Source: WLJO01 sp945889085 (GTDB lineage: Bacteria; Actinomycetota; Acidimicrobiia; Acidimicrobiales; Ilumatobacteraceae). From it: DNA of 64,000 nucleotides. Shown here one piece after another: positions 25,138 to 33,596 of this stretch. The notes below the pieces were generated by a model. The model was given only the letters and a program-made list of their open reading frames with translations, ran no database searches and was not told the origin of the DNA. The translations under genes were made by a program, and so were the position numbers. Where the stretch lies: NCBI GenBank assembly GCA_945889085.1, contig CAMDBM010000008.1, forward strand, positions 4,971 to 68,970. Direction: 5' to 3'. Numbering within the stretch: the first letter of the stretch is position 1; each line of letters begins with the position of its first letter.

Positions 25138-26511
25138 ATGCGTTACGTCTCCACCCGCGGCCGCGCACCCGAACTCGGTTTCGCCGACGTCCTGCTCGCC
25201 GGTCTCGCCCCGGACGGCGGCTTGTACGTGCCGGTCGACTGGCCCAGCCTCCCGGAGCACCTACCGTCCGGGTCGTACCAGGAACTTGCGACGGTGGTCA
25301 TGGCCCCGTTCATCGGCGATGACATCCCGGCAGATGTCTTCGCTCGACTCGTCGACGAGGCGTACGCGTCGTTCCGGCACGAGGCCGTCACCCCGTTGCG
25401 CCAGTTGGCTGCCGACGACTGGCTGCTCGATCTTTCCCAGGGCCCGACCCTTGCGTTCAAAGATGTCGCTCTGCAGTTGGTGGGCAGGATGTTCGACTAC
25501 GTCCTCGGGGTGCGCAACGAGCGCGTGATGATTGTCGGCGCCACGTCGGGCGACACGGGCAGTGCCGCGATCGACGGCGTGAGGTCCTGCTCCAACGTCG
25601 ACATCGTGATCCTCTACCCGCACGGGCGGACCAGCGATATCCAACGGAAGCAGATGACGACCGTTGACTCCCCGAACGTCCACGCAGTGGCCGTCGAGGG
25701 AACGTTCGACGACTGTCAGGACCTCGTGAAGGCGATGTTCAACGACGCACCGTTCCGTGATCGGATGCGCCTGTCGGCAGTCAACTCCATCAACTGGGCA
25801 CGCGTCATGGCCCAAACCGTCTATTACGTGTACGCCACGCAGCAACTCGGATGGCGGCCAACGTCGTTCAGCGTGCCGACGGGAAACTTCGGCAACGTGC
25901 TGGCAGGCTGGATCGCGCGGCGCATGGGTGCGCCGATCCATTCGCTCGTGGTGGGCTCGAACCAGAACGACATCCTCACACGGTTCTTCGAGACCCGTTC
26001 GATGGTCGCCGACACCGTGGTGCCGACGCTGAGCCCCAGCATGGACATTCAGGTCTCGTCGAACTTTGAGCGCCTGCTGTTCGAGATGAACGATCGCGAC
26101 GGGGGAGTGACAGCGGAGCAACTGCAGCGGTTCAGGTCGATGGGTCGACTGGACGTCGAGACCGACCAGTTCGAGCGATGGATCGCACCGGTGTTCCGGG
26201 CCGCTCGTTTCGACGACAGCGAGACACTGCGCATCATCGGTGAGGTTCGATCGGCAACGGGGGAGATCATCGATCCGCACACTGCCGTCGGCATCGGTGC
26301 CGCGCGACGCCACCGCTCGCCGGGTATCCCGATGGTCACCACCCTGACGGCCCACGCGGCAAAGTTCCCCGACGCGGTCGAGCAGGCCACCGGCAGCCGC
26401 CCCGTCCTGCCCCCGCACCTCGCTGACCTGCTCGAACGGCCGGAACGCACCCAGACCCTCCCCAACGATCTCGGCGCAGTGCAGCGATTCGTGGAGTCCG
26501 TTGCGCGCTGA
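25138..26511 (+). CDS. thrC: Threonine synthase
   Basis: A 457-residue fold type II PLP enzyme. The start MRYVSTRGRAPELGFADVLLAGLAPDGGLYVP is the classic ThrC N-terminus. The PLP lysine is in GPTLAFKDVALQLVG, the phosphate-binding loop is GATSGDTGSAAI, and FSVPTGNFGNVLAGWIARRMG is the family block. It turns O-phosphohomoserine into threonine. The TTG one codon upstream is in frame, but ATG 25138 is preferred. thrB, which usually follows thrC before rho in relatives, is absent; a 228-base gap with a promoter leads to rho instead. Confidence 0.96.
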   Translation: MRYVSTRGRAPELGFADVLLAGLAPDGGLYVPVDWPSLPEHLPSGSYQELATVVMAPFIGDDIPADVFARLVDEAYASFRHEAVTPLRQLAADDWLLDLSQGPTLAFKDVALQLVGRMFDYVLGVRNERVMIVGATSGDTGSAAIDGVRSCSNVDIVILYPHGRTSDIQRKQMTTVDSPNVHAVAVEGTFDDCQDLVKAMFNDAPFRDRMRLSAVNSINWARVMAQTVYYVYATQQLGWRPTSFSVPTGNFGNVLAGWIARRMGAPIHSLVVGSNQNDILTRFFETRSMVADTVVPTLSPSMDIQVSSNFERLLFEMNDRDGGVTAEQLQRFRSMGRLDVETDQFERWIAPVFRAARFDDSETLRIIGEVRSATGEIIDPHTAVGIGAARRHRSPGIPMVTTLTAHAAKFPDAVEQATGSRPVLPPHLADLLERPERTQTLPNDLGAVQRFVESVAR

Positions 26512-26524
26512 ACGGTCGGCAACG

Positions 26525-26553
26525 TTGCACGCCTGTCATTCGCTCGCTAGGGT
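26525..26553 (+). promoter_or_regulatory. Candidate sigma-70 promoter for rho
   Basis: TTGCAC (26525-26530) and TAGGGT (26548-26553) are 17 bases apart, 14 bases after the thrC stop. A start near 26560 gives rho an unusually long 5' leader of about 180 bases. Confidence 0.55.
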
Positions 26554-26703
26554 TAGCGCTGCCTGGGATTCCAGGTCCTTCCCAGTGGAAACGCCGCCTC
26601 ACAGGCTTGCGTCCATGGGGATCCAATCTCACCGGTGGTGGGGCTCCGCTTAGTCAGTGCAGCCGTCTCGGACACGTGTCCATCCCCCGGTGACCGAACC
26701 ACC

Positions 26704-26724
26704 CGATCGGCACCGTGCCGATCG
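26704..26724 (+). promoter_or_regulatory. Hairpin just before the rho ribosome binding site
   Basis: CGATCGGCA-CCG-TGCCGATCG is a perfect 9-bp stem with a three-base loop. It ends one base before GAGAGGGG (26726-26733), the Shine-Dalgarno for GTG 26740. It could affect translation or form part of Rho autoregulation through its leader. Confidence 0.6.
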
Positions 26725-26739
26725 TGAGAGGGGTATCGA

Positions 26740-28644
26740 GTGAGCAGCCAGACGATGGGTCGAGACGTGCTGGAGAACAAGGACAAAGAGCAACTGGTGA
26801 CGATCGCCCAGGCGCTCGGGATCAAGTCCGTGTCCCGCCTCAAGAAGGCCGAACTGGTCGACAGGATTCTGGAGCAGACGGGCCCCAACGATGGGCCCGA
26901 TGCCGCTCCGACCGCAGCAGCGGCGTCCCAAGAAGGACCGAGGGCAACACCGGCAAGGGTGCCTAGGGCTGCCGCGAGGACGAACAACGGGGTCGTGCTC
27001 GGCCCCGACGGTGAGCCGCTCGCCGATTGGGAGATCGAGCTCATGAAGTCGGGCGAGGCCGCAGCGCCGGCCGCTCGCACCGACGCGGACGGCGATGATT
27101 CCGATGGCGACGACGGTGACGATGGCGACGACGGCTCGTCCTCACAGGGTGAGGGTGGCGCTGGGCGCAAGCGCCGGCGGCGCCGCAACCGCAACCGCAG
27201 CCGCGGCGAGGATGGTGGCACAGTTGAGGGTGGTGAGCCCGGCGCAGGGGAAGAGCGCCAAGCCGGTGCGGAGCGTCACGGTGGAGGCGAGCGTCAGGGT
27301 GGCGGCGAGCGCCAGGCCGGTGCGGAGCGTCAGCCCGTCGGAGACCGCCAGCGTCAGGGCGAGGGTCCGCAACAGCGTGATCATCGGGGCAAGGACCGGG
27401 ATCGGGATCGCGATCGCGACCGTGGACGCCGCGGGGAACGCGGTGAGCGTGACCGTTTCGGGCCGCGCGACGCCGATGCCGGTGTGGAGACCGAGGCCCC
27501 GTTGTCCGCCGAGCCCGTGCGGGTGTCCGGTTACCTGGACCTTCATGATCAGGGCTACGGCTTCCTGCGCGTCGGCGGCTACCTCGCCACCCGCGAGGAC
27601 GCCTACATCTCGGTTCGCCAGACACGCCAGTACGGCCTGCGCAAGGGTGACTTCGTCGAAGGGATGTCACGCCCCGCCGGTCGAAACGAGAAGAACCCCG
27701 GGTTGGCCGAGATCTACACGATCAACGGCAAGGACCCCGATCAGCTGAAGGGTCGTCCCCGTTTCGAGGACCTCACCCCGCTGTTCCCGGACACCAAACT
27801 GCGCCTCGAGGACCCGAGCGACCCAACGAACATGACGGCTCGCATCATCGACCTCATCTCGCCGATCGGTATGGGCCAGCGCGGCATCATCGTGTCACCC
27901 CCCAAGGCGGGCAAGACCACGGTCATGAAGACGATCGCCAATTCGATCGAGAAGAACAACCCGAACGTGAAGCTCATCGTGCTGTTGATCGACGAGCGTC
28001 CCGAGGAGGTCACGGACTTCCGGCGCACCGTCAAGGGAGAAGTCATTGCCTCCACGTTCGACCGCCCGAGCGAGGAGCACACGCACGTCGCCGAACTGGT
28101 CATCGAGAAGGCAAAGCGTCTCGTGGAGATGGGTGAGGACGTTGTCATCATCCTTGACGGCATCACCAGGCTCTCGCGTGCCTACAACCTTGCTGCCCCG
28201 GCAACCGGTCGCGTCATGTCGGGTGGTATCGACGCCGGTGCGCTGTACCCGCCGAAGAAGTTCTTCGGCGCCGCGCGCAACGTCGAGGAGGGTGGCTCGC
28301 TCACCATCCTCGCCACGGCACTCGTCGAGACGAACAGCCGGATGGACGAGGCGATCTTCGAGGAGTTCAAGGGCACGGGCAACATGGAGCTTCGTCTCGA
28401 CCGCAGGCTCGCCGAGCGCCGTATCTATCCGGCAATCGACGTTGACGCCTCGAGCACACGCCACGAGGAACTGCTTTTCGACCGTAAGCAGTTGCAGATG
28501 GTCTGGAAGCTTCGCCGTGTCCTTTCCGGACTGGCGGCCGACGGCAACGCTGCCCCTGGGCTCGAGTTGCTCATCGATCGCCTCAAGACCTTCCGCACGA
28601 ACGACCACTTCCTCGAGGAGATCTCCAAGCAACCGTCCATGTGA
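26740..28644 (+). CDS. rho: Transcription termination factor Rho, with long Arg/Gly insertion
   Basis: A 634-residue Rho; E. coli Rho is 419. Rho_N-like helices lie at about 15-48 (LVTIAQALGIKSVSRLKKAELVDRIL). An insert of about 200 residues (50-255) begins acidic (DGDDSDGDDGDDGDD), then becomes RKRRRRRNRNR and GERQ/AERQ and DRDRDRDR repeats. The cold-shock RNA-binding domain is at about 257-335 (GYLDLHDQGYGFLRVGGY). The ATPase has Walker A SPPKAGKT at 386-393, LIDERPEEVTDF, Walker B VVIILDGITRLSRAYN and the R-loop GGIDAGALYPPKKFFGAARN. Actinobacterial Rho proteins carry such inserts, thought to bind RNA non-specifically. The gene starts with GTG after a strong Shine-Dalgarno. Confidence 0.97.
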   Translation: MSSQTMGRDVLENKDKEQLVTIAQALGIKSVSRLKKAELVDRILEQTGPNDGPDAAPTAAAASQEGPRATPARVPRAAARTNNGVVLGPDGEPLADWEIELMKSGEAAAPAARTDADGDDSDGDDGDDGDDGSSSQGEGGAGRKRRRRRNRNRSRGEDGGTVEGGEPGAGEERQAGAERHGGGERQGGGERQAGAERQPVGDRQRQGEGPQQRDHRGKDRDRDRDRDRGRRGERGERDRFGPRDADAGVETEAPLSAEPVRVSGYLDLHDQGYGFLRVGGYLATREDAYISVRQTRQYGLRKGDFVEGMSRPAGRNEKNPGLAEIYTINGKDPDQLKGRPRFEDLTPLFPDTKLRLEDPSDPTNMTARIIDLISPIGMGQRGIIVSPPKAGKTTVMKTIANSIEKNNPNVKLIVLLIDERPEEVTDFRRTVKGEVIASTFDRPSEEHTHVAELVIEKAKRLVEMGEDVVIILDGITRLSRAYNLAAPATGRVMSGGIDAGALYPPKKFFGAARNVEEGGSLTILATALVETNSRMDEAIFEEFKGTGNMELRLDRRLAERRIYPAIDVDASSTRHEELLFDRKQLQMVWKLRRVLSGLAADGNAAPGLELLIDRLKTFRTNDHFLEEISKQPSM

Positions 28645-28719
28645 CGGTGCGGAGCGGTGCGTCCGGGGCCGGCCGTTGGTTAGGAGTCGACATCGCGCAG
28701 ACCGTACGGTTGGCTCACG

Positions 28720-29358
28720 ATGACCCAAGAAGTCACCCAGCACGACGATCCATTTGCTATCTCTGAGGCCCGCGTTCGCGCCGGACGCGCTATCCGGGAC
28801 ATCAGCCACGCGGTGGTGGGCCACCACGCTCCTGATGCGCTGCTCGACGAGGTTGCAGAGACGCTCAACGCGTTGTCCTCGCGGCTCACCGGTCTCACGC
28901 CCCGCACGCGTGAGCCGGAAAACTTTCAGCAGCGCAACAACGAAGCGCAGGTGCAGGACGGGGGTACGTTCACCACGTATCCCGACCGGCCCTACTCGGG
29001 AACGGCGAGCCCATTGGGTCTCGACCTGCGCGTGGTACGCGATGGCGACGAGGTGGTGGCGCACTTCGAACTGCGCGCGGCGCACGAGGGTGCGCCCACC
29101 CGCAGCCACGGTGGCATCGTGTCGGCCGTGATCGACGATGTGTTCGGCTTCGTGCTGCAGCTCAACCAGGTGATGGGCTTCACGGGCGAGCTGACCGTTC
29201 GCTACGAGGCGGGAACGCCGATCGGCCGTCCGCTGCAACTGCGCGCGCGGATGGAGAGCAAGGAGGGTCGCAAGATCTTCATGACCGGCGAGATCCTCGA
29301 CGGTGAGACGCGTACGGCGACGGCTCGAGCGATCTTCATCGAGCGCACCAACGTCTAG
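28720..29358 (+). CDS. PaaI-type hotdog thioesterase
   Basis: A 212-residue protein. The first 85 residues are helical and charged and not recognised. Residues about 90-210 are a hotdog domain of the PaaI/4HBT superfamily, with the helix motif RSHGGIVSAVIDDVFGFVL carrying the usual HGG and an acidic residue, and the strand TGELTVRYEAGTPIGRPLQLRAR. It would hydrolyse an acyl-CoA. A short palindrome ACCGTACGGT (28701-28710) lies ten bases before the ATG. It is convergent with the CoA-transferase gene, with stops in CTAGCGCTAG at 29355-29364. Confidence 0.75.
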   Translation: MTQEVTQHDDPFAISEARVRAGRAIRDISHAVVGHHAPDALLDEVAETLNALSSRLTGLTPRTREPENFQQRNNEAQVQDGGTFTTYPDRPYSGTASPLGLDLRVVRDGDEVVAHFELRAAHEGAPTRSHGGIVSAVIDDVFGFVLQLNQVMGFTGELTVRYEAGTPIGRPLQLRARMESKEGRKIFMTGEILDGETRTATARAIFIERTNV

Positions 29359-29360
29359 CG

Positions 29361-31754
29361 CTAGCCGAAGAGACCGTCGCCCATGCCGAGGGCAACCTCT
29401 TCGTCGGTCATGCCGGACAGTTCGGTGAAGATCTCGAAGTTGTGCTCGCCCAGATAACCGGGTGACAGCAGGTACGGCTCGAGGTCCGTTCCGCTCCAGA
29501 GCCCGGGGAAGCGGTCGTATGGCCGCTCACCAAACACCTGGTGCTCACCCGAGCGGAAGAGGTTGCGGCTGACGTGCTGCGGGTCGTTCATGAGGTCCTC
29601 GCCGCCCTGCACCATCCCGGCCGGGATCCCGACGCTCTGCAGTGCCTGAACGGCCACGCGTGCGATGCGGTTCTGGGACCATTCACGCAGTGCGGCATCG
29701 ATATCCGCGCGTCGCTCGAACCTGCCCGCAGCCGTGTCGCACTGCGAGTCCCGCGCGAGCAGCGCGAGGAGCGGACCGACCACGTCGCAGAGTCGCCGCC
29801 ACTCGTCGTCCGTGCGGACGGTGAGCGCAATCTCCCGGAGGTCTCCGCAGCGGTACACCTCGTTCGGGCAGTGATGGCCGAACGGATCGACGTTGCCATT
29901 GGGCTGCGCCTCGCGGCCATTGCTCAGGTAGTCGAGCATCGCCGAACCGATGAGATACGTGCCGGTCTCCATCTGTGCGATGTCGACGCGTTGGCCCGTT
30001 CCGGTGGAGCGGCGAGCCTCGACGGCAGAGAGCACACCGATCGCACCGAGGAAGCCGGCAGCGTGGTCGTTGAGCGAGAAACCGGGGCCGACATCGAGGC
30101 GATCAGCGGGGTTCGAGAGATGGGTGAGGCCGCAGAGTGCGTGGATAGTGGGCGCGTAGGTGATCATGTTCTTCCACGGGCCCTCGTGGCCGGGGCCGCT
30201 CATCGTCACGTAGATGATCCCAGGGTTCCATTCCTTCACCTGCTCGTAGCCGATTCCCCAGCGCGCGAGCACGCCAGCGGAGAAGTTCTCGATGATGACG
30301 TCGGACTGCTCGATCATCGGCCTGATGATCTCGAGTGCCTTCTCGTGCTTCATGTTGAGGCTCGCCGAACGCTTCGAACGGTTCCACACGTAGTAGTACG
30401 GGAAGTCTGGTGAGTTGACGAGTGTCGCCCGCTCGGCGGTCTGGAACTTCAGGATGTCTGCGCCGAGGTCGCCGAGGATGCGGCAGCACATCGGCCCGGC
30501 GAGCACCCACGTGAAGTCAACGACCCGGATGCCGTCGAGCGGCTTCCCGGCCGAGTAGGGGCCGGACCGGAGTGCGTGCGTGCTCGGACGGGGTGCCGGG
30601 ATCGCGCCCCATTCGCGAACGATGTCGTCGATGTCGGTGGGCTGCGGCTCCGGCGCCCTCGGCATCGGGGATGGGGTCTCGCTGAACACGGCGAACGGCC
30701 CGGGGGTCTTCACGTGTTCGTGCCCGTCGAACGGGCGGAAGGTCTTGCGGAACTCGTACTGCGGGTTCTGGGCCACCTGTGCGACAGTCTGGACCTCACC
30801 GAATGCAACGTGCAGCTCCTGTGCCTTGTGGAACAGCGTTCCTGAGTCGACGGTCTTCGCGAAGTTCTTGAACGCGGTCATCCCGCGCTCGACCTGGGCG
30901 AGGTATTCCTCGGGGGCCATCGCGCCGAGGAGCGCGCCCTCCTCGTCTCCCTGCTCGCCCATCCACTGGTACATGGCGACGGGCAGCGGTGACACCGTGA
31001 CCATGCACGCGCCCGTTTTGGCCGGCGTCACGGTGTAGGCACCCAGCCAGTGACGGGAGGCCATGCGCAGCGCATGCTTGGGCATGCCGAACATTGGCTC
31101 GAGGATGTCGTCGAACCAGTGCTGGAAGAAGATCTGCTCGACTGTGGTGGAAACCACCTCGTGCATCGACAGGTCGACAAGCTGGCCGGTGCCGGTCTCC
31201 CGGGCGCTGTACACGCCGGCGATCGCACAGACGGTGGCCATCATCGAGGCGACGTGAAGGCTCTGGCGGCCCCACGGGTTCACGGCCTGCTCCGCCGTTC
31301 CCGACACGCTCAGCACCCCGCCCATCGCCGCCGCAACGAGGTCGCTCGACTGCCAGTCCTTGCGCGGCCCGGTGAGCCCGAACGGCGTGAGCGACACCTG
31401 AACGAGGCGCGGATTGGTCTTGACGAGTTCAGCATGCGCCAGCCCGAGCGATTCGAGGCGGCCGGGCGGCTCGGTGTCGATGATGAGGTCGGCCACCTCG
31501 GCGAGGAGCCGATACGCCTCGCGTCCGGCTTCGGTGTCGAGATCGATGTCAGCCCGGCGCTTGCCCCCGTCGTACCACCAGTCGAGCAGCCCGCCCTTGG
31601 CGGCTTCAGCGGCGTCACGCATAGCGGGTCCGGGGGTTCCGTGGCCGATACGAACGACCGACGCGCCGCTCTCGGCGAGCAGCTTGGTAGCAAATCTGCC
31701 TGAATCGTCGGTGAGATCGATGACACGAATCCCGTGCAGCGGTCCGGTGCTCAT
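29361..31754 (-). CDS. Tandem-domain class III CoA-transferase (CaiB/BaiF family)
   Basis: A 797-residue protein with two CaiB-like units. Unit 1 covers about 1-380 (GIRVIDLTDDSGRFATKLLAESGASVVRI). Unit 2 starts near residue 400 (LDGIRVVDFTWVLAGPMCCRILGDLGADILKFQ). Family III enzymes are dimers of about 400-residue chains; here the two chains are one gene. The position of the catalytic Asp is kept in both units (GQLVDLSMHE and GQRVDIAQME). It moves CoA between carboxylic acids; the substrate is unknown. ATG 31754 starts at the first beta-strand of unit 1; longer frames upstream are not conserved. An inverted repeat at 31774-31797 lies in its promoter. Confidence 0.85.
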   Translation of the reverse strand: MSTGPLHGIRVIDLTDDSGRFATKLLAESGASVVRIGHGTPGPAMRDAAEAAKGGLLDWWYDGGKRRADIDLDTEAGREAYRLLAEVADLIIDTEPPGRLESLGLAHAELVKTNPRLVQVSLTPFGLTGPRKDWQSSDLVAAAMGGVLSVSGTAEQAVNPWGRQSLHVASMMATVCAIAGVYSARETGTGQLVDLSMHEVVSTTVEQIFFQHWFDDILEPMFGMPKHALRMASRHWLGAYTVTPAKTGACMVTVSPLPVAMYQWMGEQGDEEGALLGAMAPEEYLAQVERGMTAFKNFAKTVDSGTLFHKAQELHVAFGEVQTVAQVAQNPQYEFRKTFRPFDGHEHVKTPGPFAVFSETPSPMPRAPEPQPTDIDDIVREWGAIPAPRPSTHALRSGPYSAGKPLDGIRVVDFTWVLAGPMCCRILGDLGADILKFQTAERATLVNSPDFPYYYVWNRSKRSASLNMKHEKALEIIRPMIEQSDVIIENFSAGVLARWGIGYEQVKEWNPGIIYVTMSGPGHEGPWKNMITYAPTIHALCGLTHLSNPADRLDVGPGFSLNDHAAGFLGAIGVLSAVEARRSTGTGQRVDIAQMETGTYLIGSAMLDYLSNGREAQPNGNVDPFGHHCPNEVYRCGDLREIALTVRTDDEWRRLCDVVGPLLALLARDSQCDTAAGRFERRADIDAALREWSQNRIARVAVQALQSVGIPAGMVQGGEDLMNDPQHVSRNLFRSGEHQVFGERPYDRFPGLWSGTDLEPYLLSPGYLGEHNFEIFTELSGMTDEEVALGMGDGLFG

Positions 31755-31773
31755 GGTGGTAACCCCCTGTACA

Positions 31774-31797
31774 CCACTCAACAACGCAATTGAGTGG
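31774..31797. promoter_or_regulatory. 8-8-8 inverted repeat, candidate operator for the CoA-transferase
   Basis: CCACTCAA-n8-TTGAGTGG is a perfect inverted repeat centred 32 bases before the minus-strand ATG at 31754. Its symmetry and place suggest a repressor site. The regulator is unknown. Confidence 0.5.
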
Positions 31798-31888
31798 CGG
31801 ATGTCACAGTAGTTGGTGGCGTGTGCGCCCCAAAAAGGAGCGTGTTCACTTCCCGCCGTATCCAGCGTCGCTCCGATGGCGCAGCCCG

Positions 31889-33145
31889 TTACCCGCGATA
31901 GAAGATCGAGGGGTGGAGAATCTCCCGCTGCCACAGCCGATCGTGGACGGCTTCGGTGATGCCGAGGTCGGTGCAGGCGGAGTCGTACGCGTCTCGCACC
32001 ACGGTGACGCAGTGGTCGACAATCTCGGTCGCCTGTTTGCGGGAGAGGCCGTACGTGCCTGCAGCCTCGATGCACGAGGCGAGGCGAGCCTGCCGCTGAC
32101 CGCTCTTGCCGTACGCCATGGCGAGAAAGGCTTCACCGGTGGAGCGCGGCTGCGGGCAGAGGTCGTAGGCAGGGGTGAGCTCGAGCAGCGTCCCGTCCCA
32201 GAATGCGGCGTGGTTGCGTGCGTGGTCGTCGGTGTTGCCGAGGACCACGTTGATGACGATCCGTTGGAACAACTCGCCGAGGGTTGTTGAGGGCGAACGG
32301 AAGCAGAGCCTGATCAGGTCCACCAGATCGGTGTAGGTGGCGTGCCGGGCCGCCTGCTCGTGCAGCCCGAGTAGGGAGAGCGCGCTCAGTACGAGCCGGC
32401 GCGTCCCGTTGCCCGGCCGGTCGAATCGCTCGACGAGCAGAACGTCGCGGCCCGCCGCGCGGGTGAGTTGTGTCGATGCGGTGTGCACCCCGCACCGACG
32501 GGCGAGTTCCATGCCGAGTGCTTCGGCCTGCATCCACGGAAACACGTCGGTGGACACGGAGAACTTGGCGATGAACTCCCGAGCCCCATCGACCAGGAGT
32601 GCCTTGGGTCGGGCACCACCCACCGACGAGCCATAGGTGAGGGCGTCGTCGAGTTCGGGCGAGAAGGCGAGACCCCGTGTGAGGCGGTCGCCTGCTTCGA
32701 CGAGTTCTTCCAGTGTGCCGTGGCTGTTCCGGGGGACGTAGACGTCCGGGCGTGCCTGCACGTCGAGCGCCCCGATCCGGTTCGAGCCGGACTCGAGGAG
32801 GTAGGTCATGAGGGGAAGGTCTCCGGTGTCGGCTGCGCCACGTCCGAGCCGACGGCGAAGAATGACCTGCTGCCCCCACGAGTCTGGGGCGGCGTCGCGA
32901 ATGGCGCCGTGTGCGTCCAGGCCATCGGGCGGTCGTTGTGCGCCCTCGACGAGAGGGAGGCCCTTGGCGTGGTCCGTGTCCGGTTGGAGCGAAATCGCGT
33001 CGGCCCGCGCGAGGTACGACTGGCCGTAGGCGAAGACGAGTTCACCGTCGACCACCTGGATGACCCCGGCAACCACAGGCACTGTGTGGCCGGGGAGCCA
33101 CACCCAGACGAATGCCTTCTGCGGGGCGATGTCAGAAGTTGTCAT
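31889..33145 (-). CDS. hipA: HipA-family serine/threonine kinase toxin
   Basis: A 418-residue HipA-type kinase. The N-terminal HipA_N region is followed by the kinase core: the glycine-rich activation segment YGSSVGGARPKALL at 171-184 with the Ser that HipA autophosphorylates, catalytic Asp307 in GNTDDHARNHA, and the metal-binding Asp328 in TPAYDLCP. E. coli HipA phosphorylates glutamyl-tRNA synthetase and causes dormancy; the target here is unknown. The gene overlaps hipB by 14 bases and has the standard hipBA order, with HipB expected to inhibit it and repress the operon. Confidence 0.88.
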   Translation of the reverse strand: MTTSDIAPQKAFVWVWLPGHTVPVVAGVIQVVDGELVFAYGQSYLARADAISLQPDTDHAKGLPLVEGAQRPPDGLDAHGAIRDAAPDSWGQQVILRRRLGRGAADTGDLPLMTYLLESGSNRIGALDVQARPDVYVPRNSHGTLEELVEAGDRLTRGLAFSPELDDALTYGSSVGGARPKALLVDGAREFIAKFSVSTDVFPWMQAEALGMELARRCGVHTASTQLTRAAGRDVLLVERFDRPGNGTRRLVLSALSLLGLHEQAARHATYTDLVDLIRLCFRSPSTTLGELFQRIVINVVLGNTDDHARNHAAFWDGTLLELTPAYDLCPQPRSTGEAFLAMAYGKSGQRQARLASCIEAAGTYGLSRKQATEIVDHCVTVVRDAYDSACTDLGITEAVHDRLWQREILHPSIFYRG

Positions 33146-33458
33146 CGACCGTCACCACCCGTCGCCTGACGCGACGCGGGAGTAGTGCAAGTTCCTTCTC
33201 GCCGCGTGCCGCCAGTTCCGCGAGTTCGCTGCGCTCGGCACCGAAGAGCGGGAGGGCCAGCACCGCTGCGACCTCGAAGTAGATGCCGATCGCCACAGAC
33301 GGCTCCCCGTGTTCGACGTGGGAGAGCGTGACTCGCGTGATGCCGGCCCGCTCTGCGACCTCGGTACTAGTGCGGCGCTGCTGTCGGCGCGCCGAAACGA
33401 GTTGCAGGCCGAAGACGCGTGCGGCGTCAGCGGTGCTGCTCAGATACTGGCGTGCCAT
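33132..33458 (-). CDS. hipB: HipB-type antitoxin (XRE helix-turn-helix)
   Basis: A 108-residue Cro/C1-type protein. The helix-turn-helix spans about 17-70 (LVSARRQQRRTSTEVAERAGITRVTLSHVEHGEPSVAIGIYFEVAAVL). The C-terminal tail is basic (LPRRVRRRVVTVDDNF). It starts at ATG 33458, eight bases after a perfect AGGAGG. It should bind the palindrome at 33474-33521 and inhibit HipA. The promoter is much richer in A and T than anything nearby, which supports recent transfer. Confidence 0.88.
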   Translation of the reverse strand: MARQYLSSTADAARVFGLQLVSARRQQRRTSTEVAERAGITRVTLSHVEHGEPSVAIGIYFEVAAVLALPLFGAERSELAELAARGEKELALLPRRVRRRVVTVDDNF

Positions 33459-33473
33459 TCATTTCCTCCTGAT

Positions 33474-33521
33474 TGTATAGCAAGTTATTCATAAGCAATC
33501 TAATGAATACTTAACTATACA
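33474..33521. promoter_or_regulatory. 48-bp AT-rich hyphenated palindrome, hipBA operator/promoter
   Basis: TGTATAG at 33474-33480 pairs with CTATACA at 33515-33521. Inside these, AAGTTATTCAT (33482-33492) is mirrored by ATGAATACTT (33503-33512). The whole element is nearly symmetrical, placed just upstream of the hipB Shine-Dalgarno, and contains TATACA-like promoter elements. This is where HipB should bind. Confidence 0.75.
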
Positions 33522-33578
33522 AGACGCAGGGTAGCTGGATGGTGTGCCCCTGGCGGCGTTCGGCGGTCCGGGCGCGGA

Positions 33579-33596
33579 GATTTCCCGCGGGAAATC
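33579..33596. other. Perfect 18-bp palindrome at the SDR stop
   Basis: GATTTCCCGCGGGAAATC is fully symmetrical and includes the end of the SDR stop codon (33595-33597). It lies between the hip operator and the SDR 3' end. It may be a weak terminator (no T-run) or a protein site. Confidence 0.6.

Noticed and set aside
31755..32075. Extension of the CoA-transferase to 32075
   Set aside because: The extra 107 codons have no conserved residues, cross a promoter-like inverted repeat and enter the hipA 3' end.
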